A stretch of 33,031 bases of DNA from JAWODU01 sp046483125 (GTDB lineage: Bacteria > Verrucomicrobiota > Kiritimatiellia > UBA8416 > JAWODU01): the NCBI GenBank assembly GCA_046483125.1, contig JAWODU010000090.1:1-33031 (forward strand), in the 5' to 3' direction. Below are positions 32,905 to 33,031 of the stretch, piece after piece (position 1 is the stretch's first letter; the number at the start of each line of letters is the position of its first letter). The translations under genes were made by a program, and so were the position numbers. Below the pieces are notes generated by a model. The model worked only from the letters and a program-made list of their open reading frames with translations. It did not search any database and was not told the origin of the DNA.

Positions 32905-33031
32905 TCAGTTTGACTTCTTACTTTGCATGATTTTCTCATAGCGTTTCTTCTGTGCCGGTCTTTTGCGACGTGGCTGTCCCACAGGAAAATCTGCTGGGGC
33001 TCCAAAGCCGGGCAAATATGCGTGTTGTGGG
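32905..33031 (-). CDS. C-terminal fragment of an unidentified gene, cut by the right edge
   Basis: On the minus strand 41 codons run from the window edge to TGA at 32907-32905. The product ends with a Gly/Pro-rich part (L-P-G-F-G-A-P-A-D-F-P) and then a basic tail (R-R-K-R-P-A-Q-K-K-R). I do not recognise the family. The open frame and composition look protein-like. It may be the end of a transposase, given the possible terminal inverted repeat near 32851, but this is speculative. Confidence 0.35.
   Translation of the reverse strand, partial: PQHAYLPGFGAPADFPVGQPRRKRPAQKKRYEKIMQSKKSN

Overview
The window reads as a chromosomal segment of a heterotrophic Gram-negative bacterium with moderately high G+C. 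The cell-envelope type is shown by a TolC-like outer-membrane factor, a MacAB-type pump, two lipoproteins and a DUF481 barrel. The gene mix is three sulfatases without visible signal peptides, two uroporphyrinogen-decarboxylase-superfamily (URO-D) proteins, a DUF3604 PHP protein, ThuA, Gfo/Idh/MocA and a GH20 hexosaminidase. That mix is typical of Lentisphaerota, Kiritimatiellota, Planctomycetota and similar glycan-degrading lineages. No rRNA or marker set is present to place it more precisely, so this assignment is inference.

Layout. 1-206: start of an unidentified minus-strand gene running off the left edge, with a hairpin over its ribosome-binding site. 207-2238: an M50 site-2-protease-family gene (-) diverging from URO-D paralogue 1 (+). 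2248-3159: an EamA-type transporter (-). 3372-7512: sulfatase, DUF3604 PHP protein and URO-D paralogue 2, all (+). 7600-11196: a TPR protein, a CvpA-family membrane protein and DNA primase in one (+) operon, ended by a large hairpin. 11292-14605: ppdK then apt on the minus strand. 14821-18556: a PA14 lipoprotein, a small ExbD-like lipoprotein, ThuA and a Gfo/Idh/MocA oxidoreductase (+). 18553-20445/20475: GH20 (-), whose stop overlaps the oxidoreductase stop tail to tail inside a small hairpin. 20572-21867: an NtrC-like response regulator with a degenerate ATPase and no DNA-binding domain (+). 21947-24791: a minus-strand run of DUF4870/SHOCT, FAD-dependent oxidoreductase, DUF1189 and a 41-residue receiver stub. 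24874-24947: tRNA-Arg(UCG). 25084-28572: DUF481 barrel and two overlapping sulfatases (+). 28576-32784: tolC-like, macA-like and macB-like genes (-). 32905-33031: C-terminal fragment of another minus-strand gene at the right edge.

How the genes fit together. The sulfatases, GH20, DUF3604, ThuA, Gfo/Idh and the transporter suggest use of sulfated or amino-sugar glycans. No formylglycine-generating enzyme is visible here, so sulfatase activation must be encoded elsewhere. PPDK and APT form a biochemically sensible pair, because APT makes AMP and PPi, the co-substrates PPDK uses to make ATP from PEP. DnaG is not in the usual rpsU-dnaG-rpoD context.

No clear new multi-gene defence or mobile system was found. 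The least conventional items are the degenerate response regulator, the ExbD-like domain carried on a lipoprotein, the MacA-like adaptor with a very short hairpin, the APT/PPDK pairing, and period-repeat elements between genes. Both window edges fall inside minus-strand genes, which would fit a contig broken at copies of a repeated mobile element, but this is unproven. No gene-free stretch exceeds about 215 bases.
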